A stretch of DNA of 64,000 nt from Acinetobacter sp. ANC 4558 (GTDB lineage Bacteria; Pseudomonadota; Gammaproteobacteria; Pseudomonadales; Moraxellaceae), in the NCBI RefSeq assembly GCF_002135375.1, contig NZ_NEGH01000003.1, positions 124,001-188,000 of the forward strand, read 5' to 3'. Of this stretch, positions 27,030-36,458 are shown piece by piece. The notes under the pieces were generated by a model. The model was not told the DNA's origin, searched no databases, and saw nothing but the letters and a program-made list of their open reading frames with translations. The translations under genes and the position numbers were made by a program. The first letter of the stretch is position 1; the number at the start of each line of letters is the position of its first letter.

Positions 27030-28190
27030 TTATTCACTAGGCACAAGCATTAAAATAGAATCACTTAATAATTGGGAAATGTCTTCTAATGATTCATTTT
27101 GATTAATAGATTGATTTAGTTCAACAACTTGACCATCGGCAAGTTGCTTTAAGTAAGGCGAAAATTGCTCAGAAATACCAAGCGCTTCACCATTTGCCCA
27201 GAATAAAAGTTCATTTTCCTGATCTGTATAAAGCAACCGAGAAGCAGGTTCGAGCATAAGCTTATAACCTTCTTCTAAAGCACTTTCTAAATCACCTACA
27301 CCAATTTCTTCAGCTTCAGGAATATTATCTGGATATTTTGCCTCAGACATCAAACTCATAATTGCATCATCTAAAACCATTGAGTTTTCTAGTTGAGCGA
27401 GCAATTTTGTTTTGAGACAATCGAGTTCATCCGTTGTAATTTCTCCAATATTTGCCACTTTTTCTCTGAGAATATCTGTCAAAGGATTTTTTAAAATCTG
27501 ATTATCAGAAAATTTATCGCTTACTCGATCCATCATATCGGCAATATTTGGCATGCGAAAACCAAATGAAAATGTTAAGCAATCATCTTCCGCTACACCA
27601 TAATGCGATAAGCCTGGAGGAACGTAAAGTAAGTCCCCTGGTGCTAAAATTTCGTCAAATTGAATATTTATATCAGGAAGAAGTTTGAGTGGTTGCCCAG
27701 CCACATATTCTGTTTCAGCATCACACATTTGACCTAATTGCCAACGGCGATGTCCATAACCTTGTACTAAAAATACATCATAAAAGTCGAAATGCTTTCC
27801 AACTGAGCCACCTTTAGGGGCGTATGAAACCATAATATCATCGCGGCGCCACTGTGGAATAAATGGAAATTTTTTCCATAATGCAGCTAAATCAAATGAA
27901 TAATGATCTACAGCCTGTACAAGTAGTGTCCATAATTTCGGAAGCTTTTGAAAATCGCCTTTAATTAATGGCGATGATTTAACATGCCATTGATTTGGGT
28001 CTCGATCTTTTTGCCGAATGAGACGTGCACTAACATGTTCTTCAAGCGCAAGTTCCATTACATCATTCGGTTCTAAAATATGAATAATTTCAGGTAGTGC
28101 ATTTCGAACTAATAATGGTTTTTTTTGCCAATATTCACTGAGGAATTGCTCAGCTGTAATTCCGCCTAAAACATCTAGATTTTGCGACAT
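27030..28190 (-). CDS. roxA: JmjC/cupin ribosomal oxygenase (YcfD/RoxA)
   Basis: A 386-residue 2-oxoglutarate and Fe(II)-dependent oxygenase. The metal ligands are visible as KHFDFYDVF (HxD) and, later, PPGLSHYG (His). The N-terminal LSEYWQKKPLLVRNA is a hallmark of the family, and the C-terminal third is the winged-helix dimer region. E. coli RoxA hydroxylates an arginine of ribosomal protein L16, and the same role is expected here. It is a single gene with its own terminator. The ATG at 28190 gives the normal family length. Confidence 0.92.
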   Translation of the reverse strand: MSQNLDVLGGITAEQFLSEYWQKKPLLVRNALPEIIHILEPNDVMELALEEHVSARLIRQKDRDPNQWHVKSSPLIKGDFQKLPKLWTLLVQAVDHYSFDLAALWKKFPFIPQWRRDDIMVSYAPKGGSVGKHFDFYDVFLVQGYGHRRWQLGQMCDAETEYVAGQPLKLLPDINIQFDEILAPGDLLYVPPGLSHYGVAEDDCLTFSFGFRMPNIADMMDRVSDKFSDNQILKNPLTDILREKVANIGEITTDELDCLKTKLLAQLENSMVLDDAIMSLMSEAKYPDNIPEAEEIGVGDLESALEEGYKLMLEPASRLLYTDQENELLFWANGEALGISEQFSPYLKQLADGQVVELNQSINQNESLEDISQLLSDSILMLVPSE

Positions 28191-28378
28191 AATATAAAAA
28201 CGATCAGTAAATTTTATCTATTGTCGCTTTAGACGATGTCTGGTGCAAGTTTATACTTCGCTCTATGCTGAATAAAACCTTTAAAAGGCAGTCAAAAGCT
28301 GAGGCTTAAAGATATTCATGCGACGTGTTTTGATAGCATAAGCGGTCTTATGCTATGGTCTGTCTGTTAAAAAATGGA

Positions 28379-29755
28379 TCATTGTAAATATGGCAGAATC
28401 ATTGAACGTACATTGGTTTTTGCTTCAATTACAGTCATAAATGTATAGGCACCTATAAACTTGCGGCTAATAAACATAAACTCTTTAGGCGGAACACTGA
28501 AATATCGAGATGCCATGGATTTAGAAGCACGTTGCATGACACGATTATGTAATTGGCTTTTTTTCCAGTCATAACGGTTATTTTCATCCATAACACCTTC
28601 GGGTAAATCGGGGTTATTGGCAAGACAACTGAAGGCTTCTGTCGCTAAGAGAAATACTTTCGCCATATCAGGTTTAATACTTTGAGGAATGGAGTCAAAA
28701 AACTCATAACCCGTCATTGCATCAACCATCATGTCTAGATTATGGTAATAACCCGCTTCAATTAATTGACGTGCAACCAACAAAAGTTGTTGATCAAATT
28801 GGCGAATTGCACCGAAATCTAATAATACAATTTGATCAATAATTTCTGCACCATTTCCTAACCGAACAAGGTAATTACCAAAGTTTGGATCAGTTTGCAT
28901 TTCGCCCCATTCAAAAATTTCACGAACTGCAATTTCAAGTGATGATTCACCTAACTTATTACGTCGTTCTTGGGGCAAAGACAACATGACAGGGCTGTTA
29001 ATTGGCACACCGCGTTCAAATGTCATACACAGTACTTGATGAGTTGAATATTCATTAATAATTTGAGGGACAACATAACGATGATCTTCTGCTAAACGTT
29101 GAGCAAATCGACGAGTTGTTTCTGCTTCAATATGATAATTAACTTCACGGTGCATCATCTCGCGAACCTCATCAAACCATTGATCAAATTCACGTGTTTG
29201 AGGAACCATTCGAGTGAGTTTTAGCATATTTCGAAATAAGTTCATATCTGAATCTATTGCATCTGCAACACCAGGATATTGAACTTTTAAAACGAGTTCT
29301 ACCCCATCTGATTTACGTGTTGCACGATGAACCTGAGCAAGGGAAGCAGTGCCTATTGGCTCATGATCAATGGTGAGATCATCTAATTTAGAGCCAAGTT
29401 GAATCTTTAATTGAGCATAAATTGCTGGCCATGCCAAAGCTACGGTCTGATTGTTTAGCGTATTTAATGCTTGTGTAATTTCTTCTGGTAAAAAATGTTC
29501 ACCATATAGCGCCATCATTTGTCCAATTTTAACAATTGAACCTTTTAATTTTCCAATTTCTGAGACCAGATAATCAGCCTGTTCTCTCATGACTTTCTTA
29601 CGTTTTTTTTCTTTTTCATCGTCACTTGCAAAAAGTGTTGTAGCACTTGATGCAGCCCAACGTGTTCCTGCGAGAAGGGATGCCTTTGCTATTGATAAAC
29701 GGCGATCCATAGAGGACGTTTTAAGTTGTTTGAGCTTGTCGTGCTGATCAGACAT
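28379..29755 (-). CDS. ABC1/AarF (UbiB-like) atypical kinase
   Basis: A 458-residue protein of the ABC1 family. The KxGQ signature is in LKGSIVKIGQMM, the Ala-rich loop follows as EPIGTASLAQVHRA, the Lys in ELVLKVQYPG, and the catalytic/metal segment in QTDPNFGNYL and LLDFGAIRQF. UbiB members support ubiquinone synthesis as ATPases; this one is shorter, has no C-terminal membrane helices and lies away from ubi genes, so it is likely a paralogue of unknown target. The frame extends to 29794, but the ATG at 29755 follows AAGGAC well. Confidence 0.86.
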   Translation of the reverse strand: MSDQHDKLKQLKTSSMDRRLSIAKASLLAGTRWAASSATTLFASDDEKEKKRKKVMREQADYLVSEIGKLKGSIVKIGQMMALYGEHFLPEEITQALNTLNNQTVALAWPAIYAQLKIQLGSKLDDLTIDHEPIGTASLAQVHRATRKSDGVELVLKVQYPGVADAIDSDMNLFRNMLKLTRMVPQTREFDQWFDEVREMMHREVNYHIEAETTRRFAQRLAEDHRYVVPQIINEYSTHQVLCMTFERGVPINSPVMLSLPQERRNKLGESSLEIAVREIFEWGEMQTDPNFGNYLVRLGNGAEIIDQIVLLDFGAIRQFDQQLLLVARQLIEAGYYHNLDMMVDAMTGYEFFDSIPQSIKPDMAKVFLLATEAFSCLANNPDLPEGVMDENNRYDWKKSQLHNRVMQRASKSMASRYFSVPPKEFMFISRKFIGAYTFMTVIEAKTNVRSMILPYLQ

Positions 29756-29903
29756 GAAAACAAAGTCCTTAAAAAAGTAAATTGCTGAAAACATTAATTG
29801 TAAAGGATATTACAGGGTATAAGCGTATTAAAAAAGTTTAAGTTGCCGAAAAAAGGGAATGAATATTGATGATCTTTGATAAATAGCCTAAGTATAGTGA
29901 AAA

Positions 29904-30209
29904 TTAAAGATGATACTGAATTTTTGATAAAGATTTACTCTGCAATGACTCTTTATTTTTTAAAATAAAAGTTAAAATCATTTCTTTGACAATCGGATCT
30001 TGAAATCCAGTAGAATAGCCTTTAACAATGATAATACTCGGTAAAATAAAAAATAAATACTTTGCATCATCAACTGAAGCGTCTGTATAAATGTTGAACT
30101 CATTTAACAATTCTTGAAGAAATTTTTTTTCATCTTTTACACTGCTAGAGAGGGTGTCATTCCAATAATTTTGGCGAATTGCCATTAAGTTATTGTGTTT
30201 GTAGCTCAT
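29904..30209 (-). CDS. Hypothetical small protein
   Basis: A frame of about 101 residues (MSYKHNNLMAIRQ...) with balanced composition and a hydrophobic stretch KYLFFILPSIIIVKG in the middle. No domain is recognised. It lies between the ABC1 kinase gene and a LysR gene on the same strand. The frame remains open to 30269, so the start is uncertain, and no strong Shine-Dalgarno precedes either start. It may be a genus-specific protein. Confidence 0.55.
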   Translation of the reverse strand: MSYKHNNLMAIRQNYWNDTLSSSVKDEKKFLQELLNEFNIYTDASVDDAKYLFFILPSIIIVKGYSTGFQDPIVKEMILTFILKNKESLQSKSLSKIQYHL

Positions 30210-30392
30210 ATGAAATTCAACTAAAAGCAAAACAGATTTGTCATATGAGGATATTAAAAAAAACTTCAAATGTAAAATTTACCATCGTATTTATTTGAAC
30301 TCATAAATAAAATTAAAATCAACAAAAATCGTAATGGTTGTTAAAATAATGAAATGCGCAATGGCATTTGTAATTATTATTTTAAAAATAGC

Positions 30393-31310
30393 CTAAGTGA
30401 ATATTTTTAAAATTTCTGTTTTTAAAAATTCATGCCTCTGATTAAATAAGAAATTACTATGCCAATACATCCCAATATTTAGTAAAGGTAAATCAACTGG
30501 TACCTCAAATATATGAATTAATTCACTTATTGGTAAGCTTTTTAACAGATAAAAAGGGATGGTTAAAATTGCATGCGGAAATTGTTCAAGAACTTGCAGT
30601 GCAGTTGAATAATGTTGACAACGTAAAAAAATTTGACGGCTCGGATTTACTTTAGCTAAAAAAATATCTTCAACCAGCATTCCAGTTCGACGTGAAGAAA
30701 CCCCAATGTGAGGTGAAGAAAAATATATATTTTGATTCATTGTTTTAAGTTGAGTGCAAATAACAAAATAATCTTGAATTAATGGGCTAAAATTAATTTT
30801 AGGATCAAAACTTCTTTCTAGATCAATGGCAAAGTCAATTTGTTGAGAAGCTAAATCAGCTGTAATTGTTTTGCGATCTAATTTACTGCTTAAAAATTGA
30901 ATATTGAGATTCAATGACTGAAAATGTTGGACCAATTTTGGAAAAATAATCGATTCAATTTCATCATGAATTGCAATTTTTAAAGTTTTAATGCTGTTAA
31001 TCTTAAATTCTTTTCGTTGTATCGAAATATTTTGGATCATAGTCAATGCTGATTTAATATCGGGATATATTTGTTCAGCAAAGGGTGTTGGATACATTTT
31101 ACGATTTGCTCTTATAAATAAGTCATCTTTTAAATGCTCACGTAATCTTTGTAATGCATGACTTACAGCAGATTGGCTAATATGTAAAATTTGAGCTGCT
31201 TTTGAAATACTTTGCTGTTCATATATAGAAATAAATAAAGGGTATAAATTAATATCTATCCGATGAAATAAATCAATTTCTAAAATATTTTCTTCATGAA
31301 TTTTATTCAT
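30393..31310 (-). CDS. LysR-family transcriptional regulator
   Basis: A 305-residue regulator. The N-terminal winged helix reads LYPLFISIYEQQSISKAAQILHISQSAVSHALQRLREHLKDDLF (in parts: QQSISKAAQILHISQSAVSH), and the remainder is the substrate-binding effector domain. It is divergent from the acyl-CoA dehydrogenase operon with only 90 bases between the starts, so it most probably controls that operon. The effector is unknown; by context it may be an acid or acyl compound processed by the operon. Confidence 0.9.
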   Translation of the reverse strand: MNKIHEENILEIDLFHRIDINLYPLFISIYEQQSISKAAQILHISQSAVSHALQRLREHLKDDLFIRANRKMYPTPFAEQIYPDIKSALTMIQNISIQRKEFKINSIKTLKIAIHDEIESIIFPKLVQHFQSLNLNIQFLSSKLDRKTITADLASQQIDFAIDLERSFDPKINFSPLIQDYFVICTQLKTMNQNIYFSSPHIGVSSRRTGMLVEDIFLAKVNPSRQIFLRCQHYSTALQVLEQFPHAILTIPFYLLKSLPISELIHIFEVPVDLPLLNIGMYWHSNFLFNQRHEFLKTEILKIFT

Positions 31311-31400
31311 AGCAATGTATTTAATTAAATCATTTTATTCATAATAATTTTCACGCTATGTTAAGTAAAGACACAAATAAAATATTTAAGGGAATATTAA

Positions 31401-32657
31401 ATGTTTGAACAATCTACTCGTGCTCAAGACTTTATACAACGGACTCAACAATTCATAAAAAATGAAGTTGAGCCTGTTGAAGAACAAATGATCAAAGAAA
31501 TACATACGAATAATGTGGGTGGCGATTGGACGTCATGGCATTGGCCTGAACAAATGGAAGAATTAAAACAAAAAGCAAAACAAGCAGGTTTATGGAATAT
31601 GTTTTTGCCTTGTCCAGAATTAGGACAAGGTTTATCTGTACAAGAATATGCACATATTGCTGAACTTTCTGGTCAAAGTTTAATTGCTCCGATCATTTTT
31701 AATTGTAATGCGCCAGATAGTGGCAATATGGAAGTGTTATGGCGTTATGGTTCTGAACAGCAAAAAGCACAATGGTTAATGCCATTGTTAGCAGGAGAAA
31801 TCCGTTCCGTATTTTGTATGACTGAGCCAGATGTTGCTTCATCTGATGCAACGAATATGCAGGCCACTGCGGTTATTGATGGAAATGAAATTATTTTAAA
31901 TGGACAAAAATGGTGGTCTTCTGGTTTGGGCGATCCACACGCAAAAATCATCATTTTTATGGCTCATACACCAGATCCGTCAAAAGATCGTCACCATCAA
32001 CATTCTATGGTCTTAGTTCCTATCGATACAGTTGGTATAAAAATTGAACGAATGTTACCTGTATTTGGAGACTATGATGCACCACATGGTCATGGCGAAG
32101 TGAGCTTTCATAATGTTCGAGTGCCACTTGAAAACTTTATTGGGGGTGCAGGACAAGGTTTTGAAATTGCACAAGGTCGTTTAGGGCCTGGGCGAATTCA
32201 TCATTGTATGCGTTGTATAGGTGCTGCTGAAAAAGCATTAGAGTTGATGATTCATCGTGGTATGAGTCGAAAAGCCTTTGGGAAAGAGCTACTAAAATTA
32301 GGAGGGAATTTAGAGCGTGTTGCCGAAGCGCGCGTTGCAATTGATCAAGCTCGATTACTCACATTATATGCTGCGTATAAAATGGATACATTAGGCAATA
32401 TGGCAGCTCTTACTGAAATTTCAGCGATTAAAGTTGTTGCTCCACGTGTTTTAGAACATGTTGTCGATATGGCAATTCAACTTTATGGTGGTGCTGGCTT
32501 GTCACAAGATACACCATTGACTGCTTTTTTTGCACAAGCTAGATCTTTAAGATTAGCGGATGGACCTGATGAAGTTCATAAATCAATGATTGCCAAGTTA
32601 GAATTGGCAAAACTAGGCTATCGTTCCGGAGAAAAAAATCAGAAACCTTCCGTATGA
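31401..32657 (+). CDS. Acyl-CoA dehydrogenase, ACAD10/11-like
   Basis: A 418-residue FAD enzyme of the acyl-CoA dehydrogenase family. The FAD/substrate segments FCMTEPDVASSDATNMQ and GQKWWSSGLGDP are at about 135-185, and the C-terminal domain carries GRIHHCMRCIGAAEKAL and QLYGGAGLSQDTPL. The histidine-rich region and GRIHHCMR segment are typical of the ACAD10/ACAD11 branch. The next gene encodes the APH-type kinase that is fused to this dehydrogenase in mammalian ACAD10/11, so the pair likely acts on phosphorylated 4-hydroxyacyl-CoA. AAGGGA precedes the ATG well. It is the first gene of a four-gene operon. Confidence 0.9.
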   Translation: MFEQSTRAQDFIQRTQQFIKNEVEPVEEQMIKEIHTNNVGGDWTSWHWPEQMEELKQKAKQAGLWNMFLPCPELGQGLSVQEYAHIAELSGQSLIAPIIFNCNAPDSGNMEVLWRYGSEQQKAQWLMPLLAGEIRSVFCMTEPDVASSDATNMQATAVIDGNEIILNGQKWWSSGLGDPHAKIIIFMAHTPDPSKDRHHQHSMVLVPIDTVGIKIERMLPVFGDYDAPHGHGEVSFHNVRVPLENFIGGAGQGFEIAQGRLGPGRIHHCMRCIGAAEKALELMIHRGMSRKAFGKELLKLGGNLERVAEARVAIDQARLLTLYAAYKMDTLGNMAALTEISAIKVVAPRVLEHVVDMAIQLYGGAGLSQDTPLTAFFAQARSLRLADGPDEVHKSMIAKLELAKLGYRSGEKNQKPSV

Positions 32658-32735
32658 ATAGACACGGCGGTCTTTTCTCTACCATGTGATAATTTCATTT
32701 AATAAAGTTATAAAAATAGTGATTAGGAACAAATT

Positions 32736-33860
32736 ATGTCAATGATTGATAAAGGACATTCAGTAAGATCAGGTGAAGAATTATATAGCAATGCAGTGGA
32801 AAATTGGTTAAGTCAGCAAGGACAAAATTTAGTGGGTCCTGTAGAGATTACACAATATTCTGGGGGAGCTTCAAACTGGACTTATCGATTAAAATATCAA
32901 AATATAGATTTGATTTTACGTCGTCCACCTGCAGGTACTAAAGCAAAATCTGCACATGATATGGCACGTGAATATCATATTCAAAATGCTTTAAAAAACC
33001 ATTATCCAGTTGTCCCTGAGATGGTCGCATTGTGCCAAGATGAATCTATTATTGGTTGTGATTTTTATATCATGAAACGCATTGAAGGTATTATTCCTCG
33101 TGCAGAATTACCCAAAGAGTTAAATTTTAGTGAAAAACAAGTTCATGAACTTTGTATTCATATGATTGATAAGTTAATTGAACTTCATCAAGTGCCATAT
33201 TTGGGTACAAAACTTGAAAAATTTGGCAAAGGTGATGGCTATTGCTATAGGCAGGTTGAAGGATGGGATCATCGTTACGAAAAAGCTAAAACAATGAATG
33301 TTCCATCATTTAGATATGTTCGTAAATGGCTAAAAGAAAATACACCACTTGATGCAAAAACGTGCTTAATTCACAATGACTGGCGCTTTGATAACTTAAT
33401 ATTAAATCCGAATCATCCCACTCAAATTATTGGCGTACTTGATTGGGAAATGGCAACTTTGGGTGATCCACTGATGGATTTAGGGACATCTTTGGCATAT
33501 TGGGTCGAGGAAAATGACAATCCTATTTTTAAGGCAACGCGACGTCAACCAACCCATTTAAAAGGTATGTTTACACGTCAAGAGGTCGTCGATTATTATT
33601 TGGAAAAAACTGGATTAAAAACAGAAAATTGGACCTTTTATGAAGTCTTTGGTATTTTCAGATTAGCGGTGATTGCACAGCAAATCTATTATCGTTATTA
33701 CCACAAACAAACCAATAATCTAGCATTTAAAGATTTTTGGATTATTATTCACGCTTTGCATATTCGTGCTTTATCCTTAATTGGTAAAAGTAAGTTTGAA
33801 GCAAATGAAATAGCTCAAAAATATATGGCCAAGTTTAAAGAGTTAACACAGAAGAGTTAA
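32736..33860 (+). CDS. APH-family kinase, ACAD10/11- and LvaA-like
   Basis: A 374-residue phosphotransferase with the aminoglycoside kinase fold. The N-terminal QYSGGASNWTYRL holds the ATP loop, IHNDWRFDNLIL carries the catalytic Asp, and DWEMATLGDPLMDLG binds metal. This sequence pattern is that of the kinase domain of ACAD10/11 and of the levulinate pathway enzyme LvaA, which phosphorylate 4-hydroxyacyl-CoA, rather than that of drug-resistance kinases. It follows the cognate dehydrogenase gene and precedes a phosphatase. Antibiotic resistance is not implied. Confidence 0.88.
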   Translation: MSMIDKGHSVRSGEELYSNAVENWLSQQGQNLVGPVEITQYSGGASNWTYRLKYQNIDLILRRPPAGTKAKSAHDMAREYHIQNALKNHYPVVPEMVALCQDESIIGCDFYIMKRIEGIIPRAELPKELNFSEKQVHELCIHMIDKLIELHQVPYLGTKLEKFGKGDGYCYRQVEGWDHRYEKAKTMNVPSFRYVRKWLKENTPLDAKTCLIHNDWRFDNLILNPNHPTQIIGVLDWEMATLGDPLMDLGTSLAYWVEENDNPIFKATRRQPTHLKGMFTRQEVVDYYLEKTGLKTENWTFYEVFGIFRLAVIAQQIYYRYYHKQTNNLAFKDFWIIIHALHIRALSLIGKSKFEANEIAQKYMAKFKELTQKS

Positions 33861-33867
33861 TAAAGTT

Positions 33868-34566
33868 ATGACAACGATTTATTTTATTCGACATGGGCAA
33901 GCTTCTTTTGGTGCAGAAAGTTATGACCAACTCTCACCTCAAGGCGAGTCACAAGCGAAAGTACTTGGGCAATATTTACAGCAAATTTTAAAAGAAGAAC
34001 CTTATATTGTTTCTGGTTCGATGCAACGTCATCAGCAGACGGCAAAAATTTCATTACAAGAATTCTTTCCTAATGCCTTAATTCATACAAATAGTGCTTG
34101 GAATGAGTTTAATCATCAACAAGTTTTTGCAAAATATGATGAAAAATTTAGTCAACCTCAAGTATTGAAAGAAATTGTGACGCAACAAGAAGACCCTTAT
34201 GAATATTTAGGAGATTTATTCAATCAGGCAATAGAACGTTGGGTTAAGAATGATCATGCTGAGGACTATGATGAAACATGGCTACAATTTAAATATCGTG
34301 TTGAACATGCATTAGAACAACTCTGTAATGAATTGGCAGAGAAAAAACCGAGATATGCAATTGTTTATACCTCTGGTGGTGTCATTTCAGTTTTAGCAGG
34401 AAAAGTCCTAGAATTAAGTGTGAAAAACACCTTTTCACTCACTTGGTCTATTGCAAATGCCAGCTTAACGACTTTACGTTTAGTGGATCATCAACCACGC
34501 TTACTCAGCTTGAATGAACATCATTATTTAAAAGCAAAAGATCCGCAGTTACTTACTTGGATTTAA
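33868..34566 (+). CDS. Histidine phosphatase-family protein
   Basis: A 232-residue cytoplasmic protein. The catalytic RHG is in YFIRHGQASFG (residues 5-15), and a second His lies in the IVYTSGGV region or in the C-terminal part; the family uses a phosphohistidine intermediate. It starts seven bases after the kinase stop. In this operon it may remove phosphate from an acyl intermediate or proofread the kinase; that is inference. Its normal substrate could also be an unrelated phosphoester. Confidence 0.85.
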   Translation: MTTIYFIRHGQASFGAESYDQLSPQGESQAKVLGQYLQQILKEEPYIVSGSMQRHQQTAKISLQEFFPNALIHTNSAWNEFNHQQVFAKYDEKFSQPQVLKEIVTQQEDPYEYLGDLFNQAIERWVKNDHAEDYDETWLQFKYRVEHALEQLCNELAEKKPRYAIVYTSGGVISVLAGKVLELSVKNTFSLTWSIANASLTTLRLVDHQPRLLSLNEHHYLKAKDPQLLTWI

Positions 34567-34594
34567 ATAAAAAGAATAGGGAAAGGGAAATTAA

Positions 34595-35338
34595 ATGACG
34601 AAGACAATTTTAATTACAGGTGCAAGCTCTGGTATTGGCGCTGGAATGGCGCGTGAGTTTGCTAAAAGAGGTTACAATTTAGCAGTTTGTGCACGGCGTT
34701 TAGAGCGTTTAGAGGCATTAAAGTTCGAATTGGAAACTCAGTATAAGATTGAAGTCAATATAAAAGTACTGGATGTGACTAATTATGACCAAGTTTTTAC
34801 AGTATTTCATGCGTTTAAAACTGAATTAGGCACAATTGATCGTATTATTGTTAATGCAGGGGTTGGCGATGGGCGTAGAATTGGAAAAGGGCATTTTGCA
34901 ATTAACAAAGCGACAGTCGAAACAAATTTCATTTCAGCTTTAGCGCAATCTGAAGCAGCTGTTGAAATTTTTCGTGAGCAAAAGTTTGGTCATTTGGTAA
35001 TGATTTCTTCTATGAGCGCGATTCGTGGCATGCCAAAACATCTAACTGCCTATGGTGCAAGTAAAGCAGGGATGGCTGCATTAGCAGAAGGAATCCGAGC
35101 AGAATTATTAGATACCGCAATTAAAGTATCAACAATTTTCCCAGGCTATATTCGAACAGAACTGAATGAGGGTGCAAAAAAACTACCTTTTGAAGTGGAT
35201 GAGCAAACAGGTTCTCGATTACTTGTTACAGAAATCGAGAAAGAACCGATAAAAGCTTATGTCCCTAAATGGCCATGGTTACCGATTAGTTTTGCAATGA
35301 AAGTTTTACCCTTAAAACTAGTTAATAAACTAGGTTAA
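34595..35338 (+). CDS. Short-chain dehydrogenase/reductase
   Basis: A 247-residue NAD(P)-dependent Rossmann enzyme. The cofactor motif TGASSGIG is at residues 7-14, NAG near 88 and the active site S...YGASK at about 138-155. It is the last gene of the dehydrogenase-kinase-phosphatase operon and has a strong GGGAAAGGGAAA leader before its ATG. By analogy with LvaD in the levulinate operon it may act on a hydroxy- or ketoacyl intermediate. Substrate and direction are unknown. Confidence 0.88.
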   Translation: MTKTILITGASSGIGAGMAREFAKRGYNLAVCARRLERLEALKFELETQYKIEVNIKVLDVTNYDQVFTVFHAFKTELGTIDRIIVNAGVGDGRRIGKGHFAINKATVETNFISALAQSEAAVEIFREQKFGHLVMISSMSAIRGMPKHLTAYGASKAGMAALAEGIRAELLDTAIKVSTIFPGYIRTELNEGAKKLPFEVDEQTGSRLLVTEIEKEPIKAYVPKWPWLPISFAMKVLPLKLVNKLG

Positions 35339-35545
35339 ATTCACAGTATAGATAAGCTCGATTAAATATTGGGCTTATTGCTTATTTAAGTTAAATATGG
35401 AGTATGAATAATCAATAATAATAAATGATAAATCCAAAATAATAACAGCGATGAATTGAGTCTTTTTCTTTATACGTGTATATTTTAGGCAATGTGATCT
35501 AAAATTAATAATCGTAAAATTTTAAAAATATTAATCGGAATAAAT

Positions 35546-35875
35546 ATGACAGAACAGTTCGATGATGTTTCTATTCAAAAAAAAACGAATGTACATTTTG
35601 ATGGTAAATCAATTAGTCGCGTCATTGAATATTCTGATGGCACGAAAAAAACCATCGGTGTGATCTTGCCTACAGATCAGCCACTTAAATTTAAAACATA
35701 TGTCCTTGAGTTAATAGAAATTATTTCAGGTGAATGTGAGGTCTGGATTGGAATAGACGAAGAATACTTATTTTTAAAGTCAGGAGAAAGTTTCGAAGTT
35801 CCTGCCAATAGCCAATTCAAAATTCGGACGAATTCTGTATTAGACTATACGTGCCATTTAATTAAAGAACTTTAA
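35546..35875 (+). CDS. ppnP: Pyrimidine/purine nucleoside phosphorylase (PpnP)
   Basis: A 109-residue cupin-like protein. The segments FDGKSISRVIEYSDGTKKTIGVILPT, ISGECEVWIG and ESFEVPANSQFKI (each shown in part) align with E. coli PpnP (YaiE). That enzyme splits a range of nucleosides with phosphate into base and ribose 1-phosphate. It is about 15 residues longer at the N-terminus than the E. coli protein. It stands alone downstream of the SDR operon, with its own leader of about 200 bases. Confidence 0.88.
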   Translation: MTEQFDDVSIQKKTNVHFDGKSISRVIEYSDGTKKTIGVILPTDQPLKFKTYVLELIEIISGECEVWIGIDEEYLFLKSGESFEVPANSQFKIRTNSVLDYTCHLIKEL

Positions 35876-35967
35876 TTACATCGGTATTTTCTATTATTCT
35901 TACGTATTTCTCCATAATTATTATTTACTATATGAAAACGATTATTAATATCATATATAAGGTTATC

Positions 35968-36321
35968 ATGGAAAAAATCGCCTCCCTCCTTTTCGCAGGT
36001 TTATTTGCAACGACAGCAGTATATGCAGCGCCTGAGAGTAAAGGAAATCGCCCCGATTTTAGTAAGCTATGCCAAGGTAAGGCAGTAAATACAAAAATTA
36101 CAGCAACGCACGATGGGCGTAGTATCAATGGCACTTGTCAACTTGGATTTAAAGCAAATAATCCAAATAGTTTAGAGCGTGGTGCTCATCGTGATTCGAG
36201 TGTCCAAAAAGCGTGTAGTGCAAAAGCAAAAGGGGCTGCTGTTACAGTAAAATATAATGGGAAAAATATACCAGGAACATGTGATGTTTTATTTAAATCG
36301 GAAATGGGAAAACGTTCATAA
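35968..36321 (+). CDS. Secreted two-repeat cysteine protein, unknown
   Basis: A 117-residue periplasmic protein. The signal peptide MEKIASLLFAGLFATTAVYA is followed by a mature part made of two related repeats: C-QGKAVNTKITATHDGR-SINGTC-QLGFK and C-SAKAKGAAVTVKYNGK-NIPGTC-DVLFK. Each has a Cys pair enclosing a (D/N)G(R/K)xIxGTC core and ends in FK. The cysteines probably form disulfides. The frame extends upstream to 35932, but the ATG at 35968 has AAGG at good distance and gives a clean signal peptide. I do not recognise a function. A terminator follows. Confidence 0.78.
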   Translation: MEKIASLLFAGLFATTAVYAAPESKGNRPDFSKLCQGKAVNTKITATHDGRSINGTCQLGFKANNPNSLERGAHRDSSVQKACSAKAKGAAVTVKYNGKNIPGTCDVLFKSEMGKRS

Positions 36322-36350
36322 TTTGACGTCAATCATAAGATGATCAATTT

Positions 36351-36379
36351 AAAAAGTCTTATTCATATAAGGCTTTTTT
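36351..36379 (+). terminator. Intrinsic terminator of the two-repeat protein gene
   Basis: AAAAAGTCTTAT and ATAAGGCTTTTT form a 12-bp stem (one G-U pair) around a TCAT loop, followed by T residues. Confidence 0.8.
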
Positions 36380-36458
36380 ATTGTTTCATTTAAAGCTTTC
36401 GTATTTGTATTATCTTCTTCATAATACAAATTAAACTTTAAAATTAGAATTCTAAATT

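Noticed and set aside
32900..33860. APH-family kinase read as an aminoglycoside resistance gene
   Set aside because: Sequence pattern and operon partner place it with ACAD10/11 and LvaA kinases of acyl-CoA metabolism.
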